Assembly (NCBI GenBank): GCA_963756575.1
Contig: CAVWOM010000012.1
Span: 1-64,000 of the forward strand
Direction: 5' to 3'
DNA from: Palsa-504 sp963756575
GTDB taxonomy: Bacteria > Actinomycetota > Actinomycetes > Streptosporangiales > Streptosporangiaceae
DNA length: 64,000 nucleotides
The notes beneath the pieces are model-generated. The model did no database searches. It was not told where the DNA came from and saw nothing but the letters and a program-made list of their open reading frames with translations. This document shows, piece after piece, positions 17,456-27,800 of the stretch. The translations under genes were made by a program, and so were the position numbers. Within the stretch, counting starts at the first letter, position 1, and each line of letters begins with the position of its first letter.

Positions 17456-20400
17456 GTGTCGACTAACGTCACCCTGCACGCCGGCCACGACGTGGCCTAC
17501 TTCACCCGCGGCCAGCACCGCGGCGGCTGCGCCGGGGCCATGTCGTACTACACCGCGGCCGGGGAACCGCCAGGGGAATGGGCCGGGAAGGGCGCCGCGA
17601 CGCTCGGCCTGAGCGGCGCTGGTGGACCCGGACGTCATCGAGCGCCTGTACCAGGACAACACCGGACCCGGCGGGGAGCTCCTGGTCAAGCGGCGCCAGT
17701 CCAAGGCGGCCGCGGACCGCGAGGCCGCCGCGGTCGCGGCGTACCTGGCCGCGCACCCGTACGCCAGCGCGACCGAGCTGGCCGAGGTCCGCGCCGCCGA
17801 GCGGGGCAAGGATCCGCGCCAGGTGCCGTACTTCGACCTGACCGTCAGCGCGGTCAAGAGCGTCTCGGTCCTGCACGCCTCCTACCGGGTCGCGGCCCGG
17901 CAGGCCCGCCAGCGCGGCGACCAGGACCAGGCCGCCGCGCTCGACGCCCGCGCCGATGAGATCGAGGCCGCGCTGATGGACTCCGCGCGGGAAGCCGTCG
18001 CCTGGCTGGAGCAGCACGCCACCTACACGCGCACCGGGCACCATTCGGCGCGCACGGGGGAGTGGCGCGACGGCGCCGGGCTGACCGCCAGCTTGTTCCT
18101 GCACCACCTGTCCCGCGACGGCGACCCGCAGCTCCACGTGCACGTGGCGATCTGGAACCGGGTCCAGCGCGCCGACGGCGCCGACGCCAAGTGGCGGACG
18201 CTGGACTCGCGCAGCCTGCACAACCAGCGGCTCGCCGTCGCCCCGGTCGCCGACCGGATCCTGGAGACCAAGCTGTCCGCCCTCGGCTACGTCATGGTGC
18301 CCCGGGCGGACGGCAACGGCGCCGAGATCGGCGGCGTCGGCCAGGACGTGAAGGACCTGTTCAGCTCCCGCGCCGTCGCCGTCACCGGCGAGCTGGACCG
18401 GCTCGCCCGCGAGTACCAGGCGGTGCACGGCAAGCCGCCGCGCAGGCGCACGCTGTGGCTGCTGCACCAGCAGGCCGGGCAGAACACCCGCCGCACCAAG
18501 GCCCAGGCCCGCCGCACCATCGCCGGGCAGACCGGCGCGGCCGAACCCACCGAGGCGCAGCGGCTCGCCGCGTGGGAAGCGCAGACCGCGCGGCGCGAAA
18601 TCCAGGCGCTGTCCGCCGTGCACGCGCAGGTCGCGGCGTTCGCCGCCAGCCGCGCGCCGGCGCGTGCACCGGCCGTGCTGGATGATGCGGCCAAGCGCAC
18701 GGCCGCGCGGATCGCGGTGGCCGAGGTGCAAAAGCTTCACGCGGTGTGGTCGATGGCCCAGCTCCGGTTCGAGGTGCACCGGGCGCTCCCCGTCCTGGAG
18801 GCGAGCATCGACGGCCCGGCGGTGGTCGACGAGGTGGCCAGGCTGGCCGTCTGCGGCCGGGCCGGCACCGACGTCGTCCAGGTCACCGCCCCCGACCTCG
18901 CCGACGTGACCAGCCTGGGCGTCCGCGCCTCCGATGGCGGCAGCATCTACCGGCCGCCGAACGAGGAACGGTACTGCACCCTGGCCCACCTCGACACCGA
19001 AGAGCAGATCCTCGCGGCCGCGAAGCGGACCGTGCCCCAGCTCGTCAGCGGCGAGCAGGCCCGGGCCGCCGTCGGGCGCACCGGGCTGAACGCCGAGCAG
19101 CGCGACGCCGTGGTCATGATGCTCACCGCGACCGCGGCGACGACCGTGCTGGTCGCTCCGGCCGGGGCGGGCAAGAGCCACACCATGGCCGGGTTCGCCC
19201 GGCTGTGGACCACCTTCACCGGCCGCCGCGTCATCGGCCTGACCACCTCCACCAACGCCGCCCGGGTCCTGGCCCACGAGGGCCTGGCCGAGAGCTACAA
19301 CATCGCCCAGTTCCTCGGCAAGACCGAAGGCTCCGACGAGCTGCGCCGCCCCGTCCCGCTGCACCGGGACGACGTGCTGGTCCTGGACGAGGCCAGCCAG
19401 CTCGCCACGGCCGACCTGGCCATGATCGGCGAGGCGGCCCGGCAGGCCGGAGCCCGGATCATCGCCACCGGCGATACCGCCCAGCTCGGCGCCGTCGAAG
19501 CCGGCGGCATGTTCCGGCTCCTCGCCCAGAGAGGTCCCCGCCGCCCAGCTGCACGAGGTCCGCCGGTTCGACGCCGAATGGGAACGGCACGCCAGCATCC
19601 GCCTCCGCGACGGCGACCCGGCCGCGGTCGCCGCCTACGACCGGCACGGCCGGATCCGCGGCGCCGACCACGAGACCGCCTACGACCGGGCCGCCTCCCT
19701 GTGGCTCGCCGACCACCTGCGCGGCAAGGACGTCCTGCTGCTCGCCGGGTCCAACGCCGAAGCCGCCGACCTGGCCCGCCGCGTCCAGGCCAAGCTCACC
19801 CAGCTCGGCACGTCGGCCCGCCGCAGGCCGCGCTGGCCGACGGCAACCACGCCGGCGTCGGCGACCTGATCCGCGCCCGCCTCAACACCGAGATCGACGC
19901 CGGCGGCCGCCCGCTCACCAACCGCGACACCCTCCAGATCACCGCATTCCGCGGCCCCGACGCCGAAGTCCGGCGGCAGCGCCTGGACGGGACCTGGACC
20001 GAGACGTTCCGCGTCCCCCGGGCCTACCTCGCGGCCAGCGCCGAGCTCGCCTACGCCGGCAACGTCCACGTCGCCCAGGGCCGCACCGTCGACACCGCCC
20101 ACCTCCTGGTCACCGACTCGCTGTCCCGGCAGGCCCTGTACGTCGGCATGACCCGCGGCCGCCAGGCCAACACCGCCCACGTCGTCACCGGCAACACCGC
20201 CCCGCCCGGCCACGAGCCCTACCAGCAGGCCACCCCCGAATCCGTCCTCGCCGGCATCATGGGCCGCGACGACGGCGACCTGTCCGCCACCGAGCAGATC
20301 CGCCAGGCCCAGGACCGGGCCGGCGGAACCGGGCACCTGCTCACCCTGTGGTCCGCCGCCATCCGGCAGACCCTGCACCCGGACATCGATCGAGCAGATC

Positions 20401-21512
20401 AAGGCCCGGCTCACCGAACCCGAAGCCTGGCGGTACGACCGCGAGCCCTCCCGCCAGGCCCTGCACCAGCGGCTCCGCGCCGCCCAGCTCGCCGGACACG
20501 ACATCAGCGCCCTGATCGACCAGATCACCGCCGCGCCGATGGACCGCGCCCGGTCCATCACCAGCGTCCTGCACGACCGCCTCCAGCGCCTCGCCCTGCC
20601 CGACCTGCGCCACGAGCTGACCTGGGCCCAGCGCACACCGGCCACCGCCCCGCCGCTCGCCCACGAGCTCGCCGCCGCGCTCGACGACCGGGCCCGCGCC
20701 CTCGGCGAACAGTCTGGCCGCCAGCCCCGAACCCTGGCTCGCCCGCCACCTCGGCGTCCTCGCCCCCGCCGCGTCCCCCGCGCTGCGCGCCGAATACACC
20801 CGCCGCGCCGGCATCGCCGCCGCCTACCGCGAAGCCGCCGGGATCACCAACCCCGACCAGGCCGTCTCACCCGACCCGCACCGCAGCAGACCCGAACTCG
20901 AAGCCATGCGCAAGGCCGTCTTCGCCGCCCTGGAGATCCGCGACGAAGCCGACATCATCCGCGGCCTGGACCGCGGCGAACTCGAAGCACGAGCCCTCCA
21001 AGGCCAGCGCGCCCGCGTCGCCGCCCCGCCCGACGTCACCGCCAGCTTCGGCTCACCGCGCAAGCCGAAGCCGACGCCTCCAGCAATCCGCCGACGCCCG
21101 CGTCCAGCACGACCACACCGGCGCGGCCAGCGCCGCCGCCCTCGCCGCACAGCTGGCCGCCGAACGTCAGCGCCTCGAAGCCGCCAACGCCCGGTACGAG
21201 CAATGGTCCGCCGACACCCACGTCACCAGGGACACCGCCGGGAAAGCCACAGCCGAACTACATCGACGAGGACAGGCCCAGCCAGACGGCGAACCAGATG
21301 CCCAGCCGGAAGACAAACCGCAACTGACGGCCGGATGCGTGGCAGCAGCTCGAGGCGGAGCGGGCGTGAGTTGGGCCGATACCAGCGAATACCAGGCCGC
21401 CAGCAACCCATCCGAATTCCCAGCCATCACAGCGCATCGCGAATATGAACCCGCCGTCCGTTCCCAAGCCGGAGCCACGGACGAGTCGGGAGAACGAACC
21501 CGAGCCGGATGA
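17456..21512 (+). pseudogene. MobF-type conjugative relaxase-helicase, frame-broken at several sites
   Basis: The start GTG gives STNVTLHAGHDVAYFTRG and AMSYYTAAGEPPGEWAGKG, with the YY pair expected for the relaxase tyrosine. One indel near 17620 leads to the TrwC relaxase domain, whose metal motif is in HHLSRDGDPQLHVHVAIWN. The helicase part has LNAEQRDAVVM, Walker A APAGAGKSH (about 19156-19182), LVLDEASQLA and IIATGDTAQLGAVEAGGMFR. The C-terminal helicase core (LYVGMTRGRQANTAHVV) and a coiled tail follow. Further frame changes occur near 19535, 19820, 20385, 20710 and 21055. The full length is about 1350 residues, normal for the family. It should nick oriT and unwind DNA for conjugal transfer. 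No FtsK-like or TraD-like protein is nearby. Confidence 0.8.
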
Positions 21513-21696
21513 CCGGGCAACACGGCTCGACGAGCTGCTAGCAAGAGCGGACCAGGCAGCGCAGCGCATCGCGGCACAGCAAGCCGAACGGCACGCCAGT
21601 AGCGACTACGCCGCTCGGATGGAGTTGCAAGCTCAGACCCAACCCGAGGCCGGGCAGCAGGCAGAAGCCCGGGGCGACGTCGAGCTTGAGCTGTAA
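21445..21696 (+). CDS. Small charged protein overlapping the relaxase end
   Basis: This 83-residue hydrophilic protein (MNPPSVPKPEPRTSREN, LDELLARADQAAQRIAAQQA, ending DVELEL) is predicted helical after a Pro/Glu-rich start. It overlaps the 3' end of the relaxase frame. I do not recognise a family. Small proteins in this position in actinobacterial elements are often mobilisation accessories; here that is only context. Confidence 0.35.
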   Translation: MNPPSVPKPEPRTSRENEPEPDDRATRLDELLARADQAAQRIAAQQAERHASSDYAARMELQAQTQPEAGQQAEARGDVELEL

Positions 21697-21942
21697 CGCC
21701 GCAGCTTTGAGCGCGCTCCCCGACGAGCCCGTTGATCAAGTTGTCCATCAGGGCCGCTGCCTGTGCCTCGCTCCGCATGCAGAGGCCAGAACCCAGCCCA
21801 CCAGGTTCGCCATCGTGAACGTGAAGAACAGGCCCTCCAGCACGTTCGCCACAGTCAGCATTGACATGCCCGTAGTCTGTTGATCTCGCGCCCGGCGAGC
21901 CGCGAGACTAACCTCAAGCCTCAAACTACGGAAGGACTCGTA

Positions 21943-22395
21943 ATGGCGCGAGGACAGAGCCACGGGCTCGGGTTCGGGAACGGCAGCATCATCGACTACG
22001 GCGGTGGCATCGTCGAATACCGGCAAACCGGCAAGTTGCTTCCGGCCTTCAAGGTCAACATTGCGGACGTAACTGGCTTCTCGGTTCGCAAAGCGACAAA
22101 GCAAGACAAGAAGAACGGCGCGACGGCGTTGCAGCAAGTGTTCGTCTTGCAGGGCAGTGGGACGGAACTCGCAACTTGCCCGGTTAACTACGGAACCGCA
22201 CAGAAGATCGAAGCGTGGATTCGAGCGCATCCATCGTTTCGCGGAAACGTTCCGCAGAACGCGCCAGTGGTTGCACCGCAAGGCACGGTCCAGGTCGACA
22301 TCGCGGACCAACTCACGAAGCTAGTACAGCTTCGTGACGCCGGAGTATTGTCACCAGAAGAGTTCGACAAAGCCAAGGCGAAACTGATCGGCTAA
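21943..22395 (+). CDS. PH-like domain protein with C-terminal SHOCT motif
   Basis: The 150-residue protein starts at the ATG preceded by GGAAGGA. Residues 10-100 read as a small beta-rich, PH-like domain (GNGSIIDYGGGIVEYRQTGK, AFKVNIADVTGFSVRK, YGTAQKIEAWIRAHPSF). A linker follows, then a SHOCT module (IADQLTKLVQLRDAGVLSPE, EFDKAKAKLIG). SHOCT modules tend to mediate oligomerisation. Codon use is more relaxed here (AT-richer third positions) than in the relaxase, a sign of different origin. The function is unknown. Confidence 0.65.
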   Translation: MARGQSHGLGFGNGSIIDYGGGIVEYRQTGKLLPAFKVNIADVTGFSVRKATKQDKKNGATALQQVFVLQGSGTELATCPVNYGTAQKIEAWIRAHPSFRGNVPQNAPVVAPQGTVQVDIADQLTKLVQLRDAGVLSPEEFDKAKAKLIG

Positions 22396-22948
22396 CCGGC
22401 GTGCGTCAAGCGTAAGTAGTACGTTGAGGACACTTTCAGCGCCGTGTCGCCGAGCAGGTTGCCAACTGTTTGGATCTTTACAGGTGCCCGGAGGCGACCC
22501 GCCAGCCAATATGAAGATCGCGCCGCTAGAGTGGTCAGATCCCGGCATCTCACGCCGCATGTTGGCTTCGGGACGAAGAGGCCGCTTCCATTGCCGAATC
22601 CAGCCGTAAGTTTCCATCAAGGCGACAGTGCTCCGCCCTGCCGCACGGCGCCACCCGCCACCGGGCTTGGCCTTGACGGCCCGCCCAGGCGCGGGCGTGC
22701 ATCCCGGCTACGAAAGCTGCACTAACTGGGTCGGCGACACGGGCACCCTACCTGGCTGGGAACGCGCTCACTTCTTCGCCGTCGATTGTCCTAATCGCGA
22801 TTGTCAGGTAAAGGGCGCACTCCGCACGTCGCTGCGCAATCGGCATTCGCCGACCCTTGACCTGTCAACCGCTCATAAGGGCATAGCAGCTATGAGGAAG
22901 ATAAGACGAACCAGGGACCAACGGCCTAGGCTGACGCAGCTAGCAAGG
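22396..22948. other. Non-coding stretch before the IS3-family element
   Basis: I see no gene with good coding character in these 550 bases. GC content falls in parts, and there is no repeat longer than a few bases. It ends at the left inverted repeat of the IS at 22949. Confidence 0.4.
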
Positions 22949-24243
22949 TGGGCTTCCTCCGGTTTGACGGACATTCACCATCAGGGGTTACGCCCCGGAC
23001 GGAAGGATGTTCATCATGGAGACCATGGGGCGGAAGCAGCGTCGCCGCCGGTCGTTCACGCCGGAGTTCAAGGCGGAGATCGTGGAGCGGTGCCGGGCCG
23101 GTGACCGGACGATCGGTCAGGTCGCGAGGGACTTCGACCTGACCGAGACGGCGGTGCGGGCCTGGGTGAACCAGGCGGAGACTGATGCGGGCGAGCGGCC
23201 GGGGCTGACCAGCGATGAGCGGGCCGAGCTGGCGAGGCTGCGGCGGGAGAACCGGTCGCTGCGCGAGGACGTCGAGGTCCTGAAGCGGGCGACGGCTTTT
23301 TTTGCGAAGGAGACCCGGTGAAGGCCCAGTCCTTCGTCGGGGCGGAAAAAGCCGCAGGCCACGGCATCGCTCGTGCGTGCCGCCTGCTGAAGGTCTCCCG
23401 TGCCGCCTACTACCAGCGCCGCGACGGTGCCCTCTCCCCGAGGGTCGCAGCGGACGCTGTCCTTTCCGCGAAGATCGCCAGCATCCACACCGAGTCCAAG
23501 GGCACCTACGGCTCGCCGCGGGTCCACCAGGAGCTGCGCCGCGAAGGCGCCAGCTGCGGGAAGCGGCGGGTTGCCCGGCTGATGCGCGCCGCCGGGCTCG
23601 AGGGCCGCCGCACGAAGCGGTGGCGGACCACGACCATCGCGGACCCGGCCGCGGAACGCGCCCGGGACCTGATCCAGCGCGACTTCGCGCCCCGGCCGGG
23701 CACCGACCAGCGTTACGCCGGGGACATCACCTACATCATGACCTGGCAAGGCTGGGCCTACCTGGCCACCGTGATCGACTTGTCCAGCCGCCGCGTGGTC
23801 GGCTGGGCCCTGGCGGACCACATGCGCACCGAGCTCGTCGAGGACGCCCTGGCGATGGCTTTTGCCCAGCGCCGCCCGGCTGCGGGCGTGATCTTCCATT
23901 CCGATCGCGGCTGCCAGTACACCAGTAAGGACTTCGCGGCCCTGGCCAGGGCAAACGGCGTGATCCTGTCCGTCTCCCGGAAGGGGGAATGCTGGGACAA
24001 CGCCGTCGCGGAGAGCTTCTTCGCGACCATCAAGCGGGAACTCGTCAATGACCGGGCCTGGCCGACCCGGGCCGGGCTGCACCGGGCCGTCTTCGACTAC
24101 ATCGAGGGCTGGTACAACACCCGTGGCTCCATTCCTCCCTGGATATCTGAGCCCAGCCGACTACGAGTCAATCCACCACAACGCCGCCCGCCAGGCGGCA
24201 TGATCAACTCAAGAAACCTGTCTGCCAAAGCGGAGCAAGCCCA
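22949..24243 (+). mobile_element. IS3-family insertion sequence
   Basis: Imperfect 25-bp terminal inverted repeats are at 22949-22973 and 24219-24243; both begin TGGGCTT read inward. The flanks share AAGG (22945-22948 and 24244-24247), a likely 4-bp target duplication. Inside are orfA and orfB, orfB in the -1 frame relative to orfA, with a run of seven T near the end of orfA. The element is nearly complete; orfB carries two small deletions near its 3' end. Confidence 0.85.
23007..23321 (+). CDS. IS3-family transposase OrfA
   Basis: This 104-residue helix-turn-helix subunit reads RRRSFTPEFKAEIVERCRAG, IGQVARDFDLTETAVRAWV, then a leucine-zipper-like helix (ELARLRRENRSLREDVEVLK). It should recognise the IS ends. 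The ATG at 23016 has better spacing to GGAAGG than 23007. At 23297-23303 the T-run (GGCTTTTTTTGCG) is a typical -1 slippage site that would fuse OrfA to OrfB. Confidence 0.9.
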   Translation: MFIMETMGRKQRRRRSFTPEFKAEIVERCRAGDRTIGQVARDFDLTETAVRAWVNQAETDAGERPGLTSDERAELARLRRENRSLREDVEVLKRATAFFAKETR

Positions 24244-24253
24244 AAGGCTCTAG
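23318..24253 (+). CDS. IS3-family transposase OrfB (rve integrase domain)
   Basis: The protein opens with an HTH_21-like segment (KIASIHTESKGTYGSPRVHQ) and continues into the DDE catalytic domain: Asp in YAGDITYIM, Asp in FHSDRGCQYTS, Glu in ECWDNAVAESFF. After EGWYNTRG two single-base deletions (near 24123 and 24142) change the frame. Restoring them gives RLHSSLGYLSPADYESIHHN then AARQAA and a TGA at 24201-24203, the usual family end. The catalytic triad is intact, so the element may be active if the deletions are sequence errors. It is produced alone or as an OrfAB fusion. Confidence 0.85.
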   Translation: MKAQSFVGAEKAAGHGIARACRLLKVSRAAYYQRRDGALSPRVAADAVLSAKIASIHTESKGTYGSPRVHQELRREGASCGKRRVARLMRAAGLEGRRTKRWRTTTIADPAAERARDLIQRDFAPRPGTDQRYAGDITYIMTWQGWAYLATVIDLSSRRVVGWALADHMRTELVEDALAMAFAQRRPAAGVIFHSDRGCQYTSKDFAALARANGVILSVSRKGECWDNAVAESFFATIKRELVNDRAWPTRAGLHRAVFDYIEGWYNTRGSIPPWISEPSRLRVNPPQRRPPGGMINSRNLSAKAEQAQRL

Positions 24254-24508
24254 GAGGGCGCTTGCGGCGGCGTCACCACCGGCGAACGGCTGTATGATTT
24301 CTGACAGGGTGGTATCAGGGGTATCAGAGAGCTCGTTGCCATGCAGGTCTCATGCCGTCATGGACAAGCAAACGGCAGGGCGAAAAGCATCTGCATCAGC
24401 GATCGTTACTGCAGCGGTCAGAGCGTCGCCGGCGGATCGAGCTGAGCTACTATCCAGCCGATTGTGTCGGATGGAACTGCGCAAACGTAAACGGCTTCCC
24501 CTGCAGGA
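24254..24508. other. Spacer between IS and hicAB
   Basis: This is about 255 bp of AT-richer sequence downstream of the IS, with no convincing gene. It begins with the IS target duplication and ends at the hicB stop codon. Confidence 0.3.
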
Positions 24509-24841
24509 TTAGTCACAGCCGACAGGAGTGCATCCGCTTGGTCCCGGCACTTGGATGGCCCGCCCTATACGGTTATGCACTTCGGCGCAAGCTTGTGCGT
24601 GTTCATCTACGGCGAGCCGGGTTACGATCGCACGTCCACCAATATCTTGATGGACCTCCTGATGCTCGATGACCTTGAAGGGGCCAGGCTGGTCGAAGTG
24701 AAATGACAGCACATCCTGGAGGTTGGCACGCAGTTCCTCCAGTGATGAACGACCGTACAACAAGCCAGGAGCCTGTGGAGAAGTCGCGTAAACTGATCCG
24801 TCCTTGGACCGCCTGACCAGCAGATGGATCGGTTCGTTCAC
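24509..24841 (-). CDS. hicB: HicB-family antitoxin
   Basis: The 110-residue protein has the partial RNase-H-like HicB fold: a start MNEPIHLLVRRSKDGSVYAT with the typical PQAPGLLYGRSSLEELRANL helix. The C-terminal DNA-binding part is not a recognisable Arc/HTH and may be degenerate. It is encoded directly after hicA with a 4-bp overlap, so the operon order is toxin-antitoxin. It should neutralise HicA and probably represses the operon together with it. Confidence 0.75.
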   Translation of the reverse strand: MNEPIHLLVRRSKDGSVYATSPQAPGLLYGRSSLEELRANLQDVLSFHFDQPGPFKVIEHQEVHQDIGGRAIVTRLAVDEHAQACAEVHNRIGRAIQVPGPSGCTPVGCD

Positions 24842-25041
24842 TTATTCACCACCTCCAACGCCTCGTCCTGGGTCAGTCCTACCTGCTTAACTAGAATGTC
24901 GCGCACGACACCCGGAGGCAAGCCCACACCAGGATGGAACGCGAACGTCAGCGGCGGCCTTCCCTCCGCTTCCAGGTGACGATGAGACCCACGCTGACCA
25001 ACGATCTCGTAACCTAGCTTACGCCGCAGTACAGCCAGCAT
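24838..25041 (-). CDS. hicA: HicA-family mRNA interferase toxin
   Basis: This 67-residue double-stranded-RNA-binding-fold toxin reads LRRKLGYEIVGQRGSHRHLE, with the catalytic His of the GSH motif at about residue 20. FAFHPGVGLPPGVVRDIL and VKQVGLTQDEAL follow. HicA cleaves mRNA when free of HicB. The N-terminus is a few residues shorter than usual (no LxKxLxxxG lead), so the true start could lie upstream. A 17-bp palindrome abuts the start codon. Confidence 0.8.
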   Translation of the reverse strand: MLAVLRRKLGYEIVGQRGSHRHLEAEGRPPLTFAFHPGVGLPPGVVRDILVKQVGLTQDEALEVVNK

Positions 25042-25043
25042 CG

Positions 25044-25060
25044 CTCGCTCATTGAGCGAG
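25044..25060. promoter_or_regulatory. Palindrome at the hicAB start
   Basis: CTCGCTCA-T-TGAGCGAG is a perfect 17-bp palindrome, three bases upstream of the hicA ATG. It is a likely autoregulatory operator for the HicAB complex, and it also overlaps the position of the ribosome-binding site. Confidence 0.55.
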
Positions 25061-25934
25061 GGAAACGGTTAGACACGGAGTCACCTTACCGGTACTGACC
25101 GTATCATGTGGGCTTATCCGCTGGTTCGTCCGCATGGCGCCTAGGTTTGAGCCTGCCGCTCGGTCAAGGATCCGAAGCCACCCCGGGTGCGGCTGCTGCC
25201 AAGCCGGTAGACAGCACCCCGCTTCGGTGAGCAGAGCGGATTGTCGGCCTGGGCGCACGGGCCCAGGCAGATGGCCGTGGAGGACTTGCCCGCTCCTACG
25301 GATCAGAGATGCTCGTGTCCATGGTGTTGTAGTCGGCACGTCTCGAAGCGCTCCCGGGCGGCGAGCCAGCTGGAAAGGTGATGTCTCATTTATGGGATCG
25401 GAACAACCGGAAGCCCGCAGCTCAGATACCTGATTTGTGCGGATTTGTGCACAAGGCGCTTCATGACGGGGTGATACGCGGGAGACGCCTTACACCGTCA
25501 CGAACAAGCCACATCCGTTCGTCGAGGTCAGCACCGCCATCGGAGACCAGACGAGACGTCAGAGACACACGTCGTATGGCTCATAACCCAGCGATAGCGG
25601 GCCAATCCGGGCTTCGCTACTATGGAGAGCAATGTCGCTGAGCCCACGGTGGGTGGCTGACTGTGGAACGAGTCGTGGAACGGGTGGCCGCGAAACCCCA
25701 GTGCAATCGGTGCTTCCGGTGCTATCCGTCGTGCCATCTGTGCAGGTCATGCCATCAGAGCGAGCGAACTGGCCTCTCGTAATGCGCTGCTGGGGCCCGT
25801 ACTAGCGCAATAAGGCGTTAGCGATCGTCGCTGCGATTATGAACCATAGAGCGTGTTTCTCTGTCGTCTCATCCGGTCTCTAATGCAGCGCTGACCTCCA
25901 CTTATTGCGCCTCTTGCCTTCTCCGGCTCGATTG
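25061..25934. repeat. Non-coding region with a degenerate attachment block
   Basis: No convincing gene is visible. From about 25655 to 25786 the sequence resembles the arm that precedes the full att core at 32446. Both contain paired GTGGAMC-type motifs, a CCCAG(T/C)GC motif and GTGCCATC-type repeats. Both end in the identical 15 bases GCCTCTCGTAATGCG (25772-25786 and 32442-32456), after which the rest of the core is missing here. Confidence 0.55.
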
Positions 25935-27135
25935 CTATTTTCTAGGGCGACCAGATTTTGATGTCCTAGTTTTTGCAGGTGGCAGTATGATACCGACCGG
26001 TGGTGTTCCAGCCCAGCTGAACTTTGGTGGATGGGACCAGTCTGCCGCCTCGCTGAAGTCGACTTTGGTCCCGGAAAATATTGCCTCACAATCTCTTAGG
26101 GTTGTCTCGCCGCCAGATACGGCCTTCCCGGATTTGTCAACGGTACTTGTTGAGTCGAATTTACTAGCGAACGTGACTGTGCCTGCGGAGAACTCTGTGC
26201 CGCCGAAGGTTACTGCCCTCCCGTGAACAAAGCGTTATTGAAGCTAACCTGTCCGCCAGAAAACTCAGCCCGGTCGAAAGTGATCAAGCCATCCGAAAAC
26301 ACGGCATAATCGAATGGCACCTCTCCGCGGGTGAACTCGACACCCATAAAGTTCATAATTCCGCCGGAAAACTTCGCGAAGTAGAAATAGGCTTCCCCGC
26401 CGGAAAATTCCACTCCATTGAAGTTTGCGTCGCCGCAGAACTCGGCGCTGTGGAAACTGACTACCCCGCCGGAGAACACCGAGTAACTAAAGGATACCTC
26501 GCCAACGAACTTGGAATCATCAAACCTAACTTCACCGCCGGAAAACACGCAGCGTTGGAAATTTCCGCCGTCGAAGATGGCGCCGGTGAAATCGAGGTCT
26601 TGGCCGCGCCAGGATACTGGTGCCTTATCTCGAAGATGGTCGGCGATAATCCGTATGACGGTATGGCGGACTTCCCTATTGCCTAGATACGTCAACCGCT
26701 CGACAGCCGGAGCATCATCATCTGGCTCGGGCTCATAAGGCATGCGGAGGTAGGCGCATAGGACATCGACGCATGTCTGGCGGTTCTCGTCCCAGTCATC
26801 TGCTAGGCCGGCTATAGCGTACACTCCAGCGAGCCGGACAGCGGCTTGTCGCTGCCAAGTTGCTCGGCTGCCGTGGCAAAGCGTTCGTTCAGGGTTCGGG
26901 TACGTTGCTCCGCGAGTGTCTGTTTCAGTTGGTCGCCCTGTGCCTCTAGTGTTTTGTCGAGCTGCTCGCGTTGCTGTTGGAGCGTCTCAGCAGTGTCTGT
27001 ACGAGTCGCCTTAATCTGCTTTTCAGTGTTGGCTTTCGTTGAGCGGAAGCCGATGATCTGGGCAATCACGGTGCCGATCAATGTGAGAATTCCAACACAG
27101 CCTGCAATGATCGCGGCCGTCACCTGTGGGCTCAT
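25935..27135 (-). pseudogene. Membrane-anchored pentapeptide-repeat protein, frame-broken twice
   Basis: The N-terminus has one transmembrane helix (VTAAIIAGCVGILTLIGTVI) and a coiled coil (TLQQQREQLDKTLEAQGDQL). The linker NERFATAAEQLGSDKP breaks frame near 26843 and resumes as VRLAGVYAIAGLADDWDENR, TCVDVLCAYLRMPYEP. Repeats of A(D/N)LXX type follow in variant form (FSGGEVRFDDSKFVGEVSFS and so on), about 20 coils of a right-handed beta-helix. A second break near 26218 leads to the C-terminus (VDFSEAADWS, PPVGIILPPAK) and a TAG at 25935. With both corrected this is a normal actinobacterial pentapeptide-repeat protein of about 400 residues. Its role is unknown. Confidence 0.7.
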
Positions 27136-27800
27136 AGTCGGAACTTAGTACATCGCGTACTCAAGGCTGCGGGCTGCTGCAGTGAATCTCGTACTCAGTC
27201 TGCCACCTTCAGAAGCGGGCATCATGACGAGTGAGGAGTACGTGCTCTCAAGTCCGGCCCTGGCCAGACAATGTGACTCCTGGATCGTGCGCGGCGGACC
27301 GGCCGAACGCTGTAGCCGCGAGTTACACCCAATCGCCAAGAACGGACGGCACGAACTGTCACTGGCCTGTTGTCAGGTGAGCCTCACTTGGTCGGCGCGT
27401 AGGTGTGACCCGGTGTGTGCCGGGCGGCCCTCCCAAGGCCAAGCGCTGCGTCGCTGGCGCCGGGACCGTACGCAGCAGGTACCGCGCTTGAGCTAAGAAC
27501 GGCTCGATCCGGCAAAGGATAAGCTGCTCAAGTGACATGTCGTCTTCATGACGCGTCGAAGTGGCCAGTCCTGCTCGCTACTCTCGGTCGTGGCCATCGG
27601 GTGTAGCCCTCGTCCGCGTGGAACGGTTCGTGGAACGTTCTGCCGGATAACCCCAGCGCAACGGGGCTATCAGTGCAATAACCCGTGCCATCGGTGCAGC
27701 TAGCGCGCTCGGTGCAGGAGGCCGTACTTCTTGTAAACGGCTGGCCAACGTCGAGCCCTGGGCGCCATCTGAATGCCCGAGCCGCCGCCGGCTGCTGCCT
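27136..27800. repeat. Non-coding region with second degenerate attachment-arm block
   Basis: No gene is supported. From about 27613 to 27740 there is another copy of the arm-like block: GTGGAACGGTTCGTGGAACG, a CCCAGCGCAA motif and GTGCCATCGGTGCAGCTAG. The last is shared almost word for word with 32415-32440. No tRNA core remains after it. The block separates the pentapeptide-repeat gene from the type III restriction genes. Confidence 0.5.

Noticed and set aside
17502..19598. Long minus-strand open frame of about 700 codons opposite the relaxase
   Set aside because: It is antisense to a well-supported MobF relaxase, with composition typical of GC-rich shadow frames and no recognisable domain.
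25134..25433. Possible 99-codon gene downstream of hicAB's promoter
   Set aside because: Composition is not protein-like and no homologous pattern is seen.
27182..27496. Possible 104-codon gene
   Set aside because: No family resemblance and no clear ribosome-binding site; it lies in low-coding sequence beside an att-like block.
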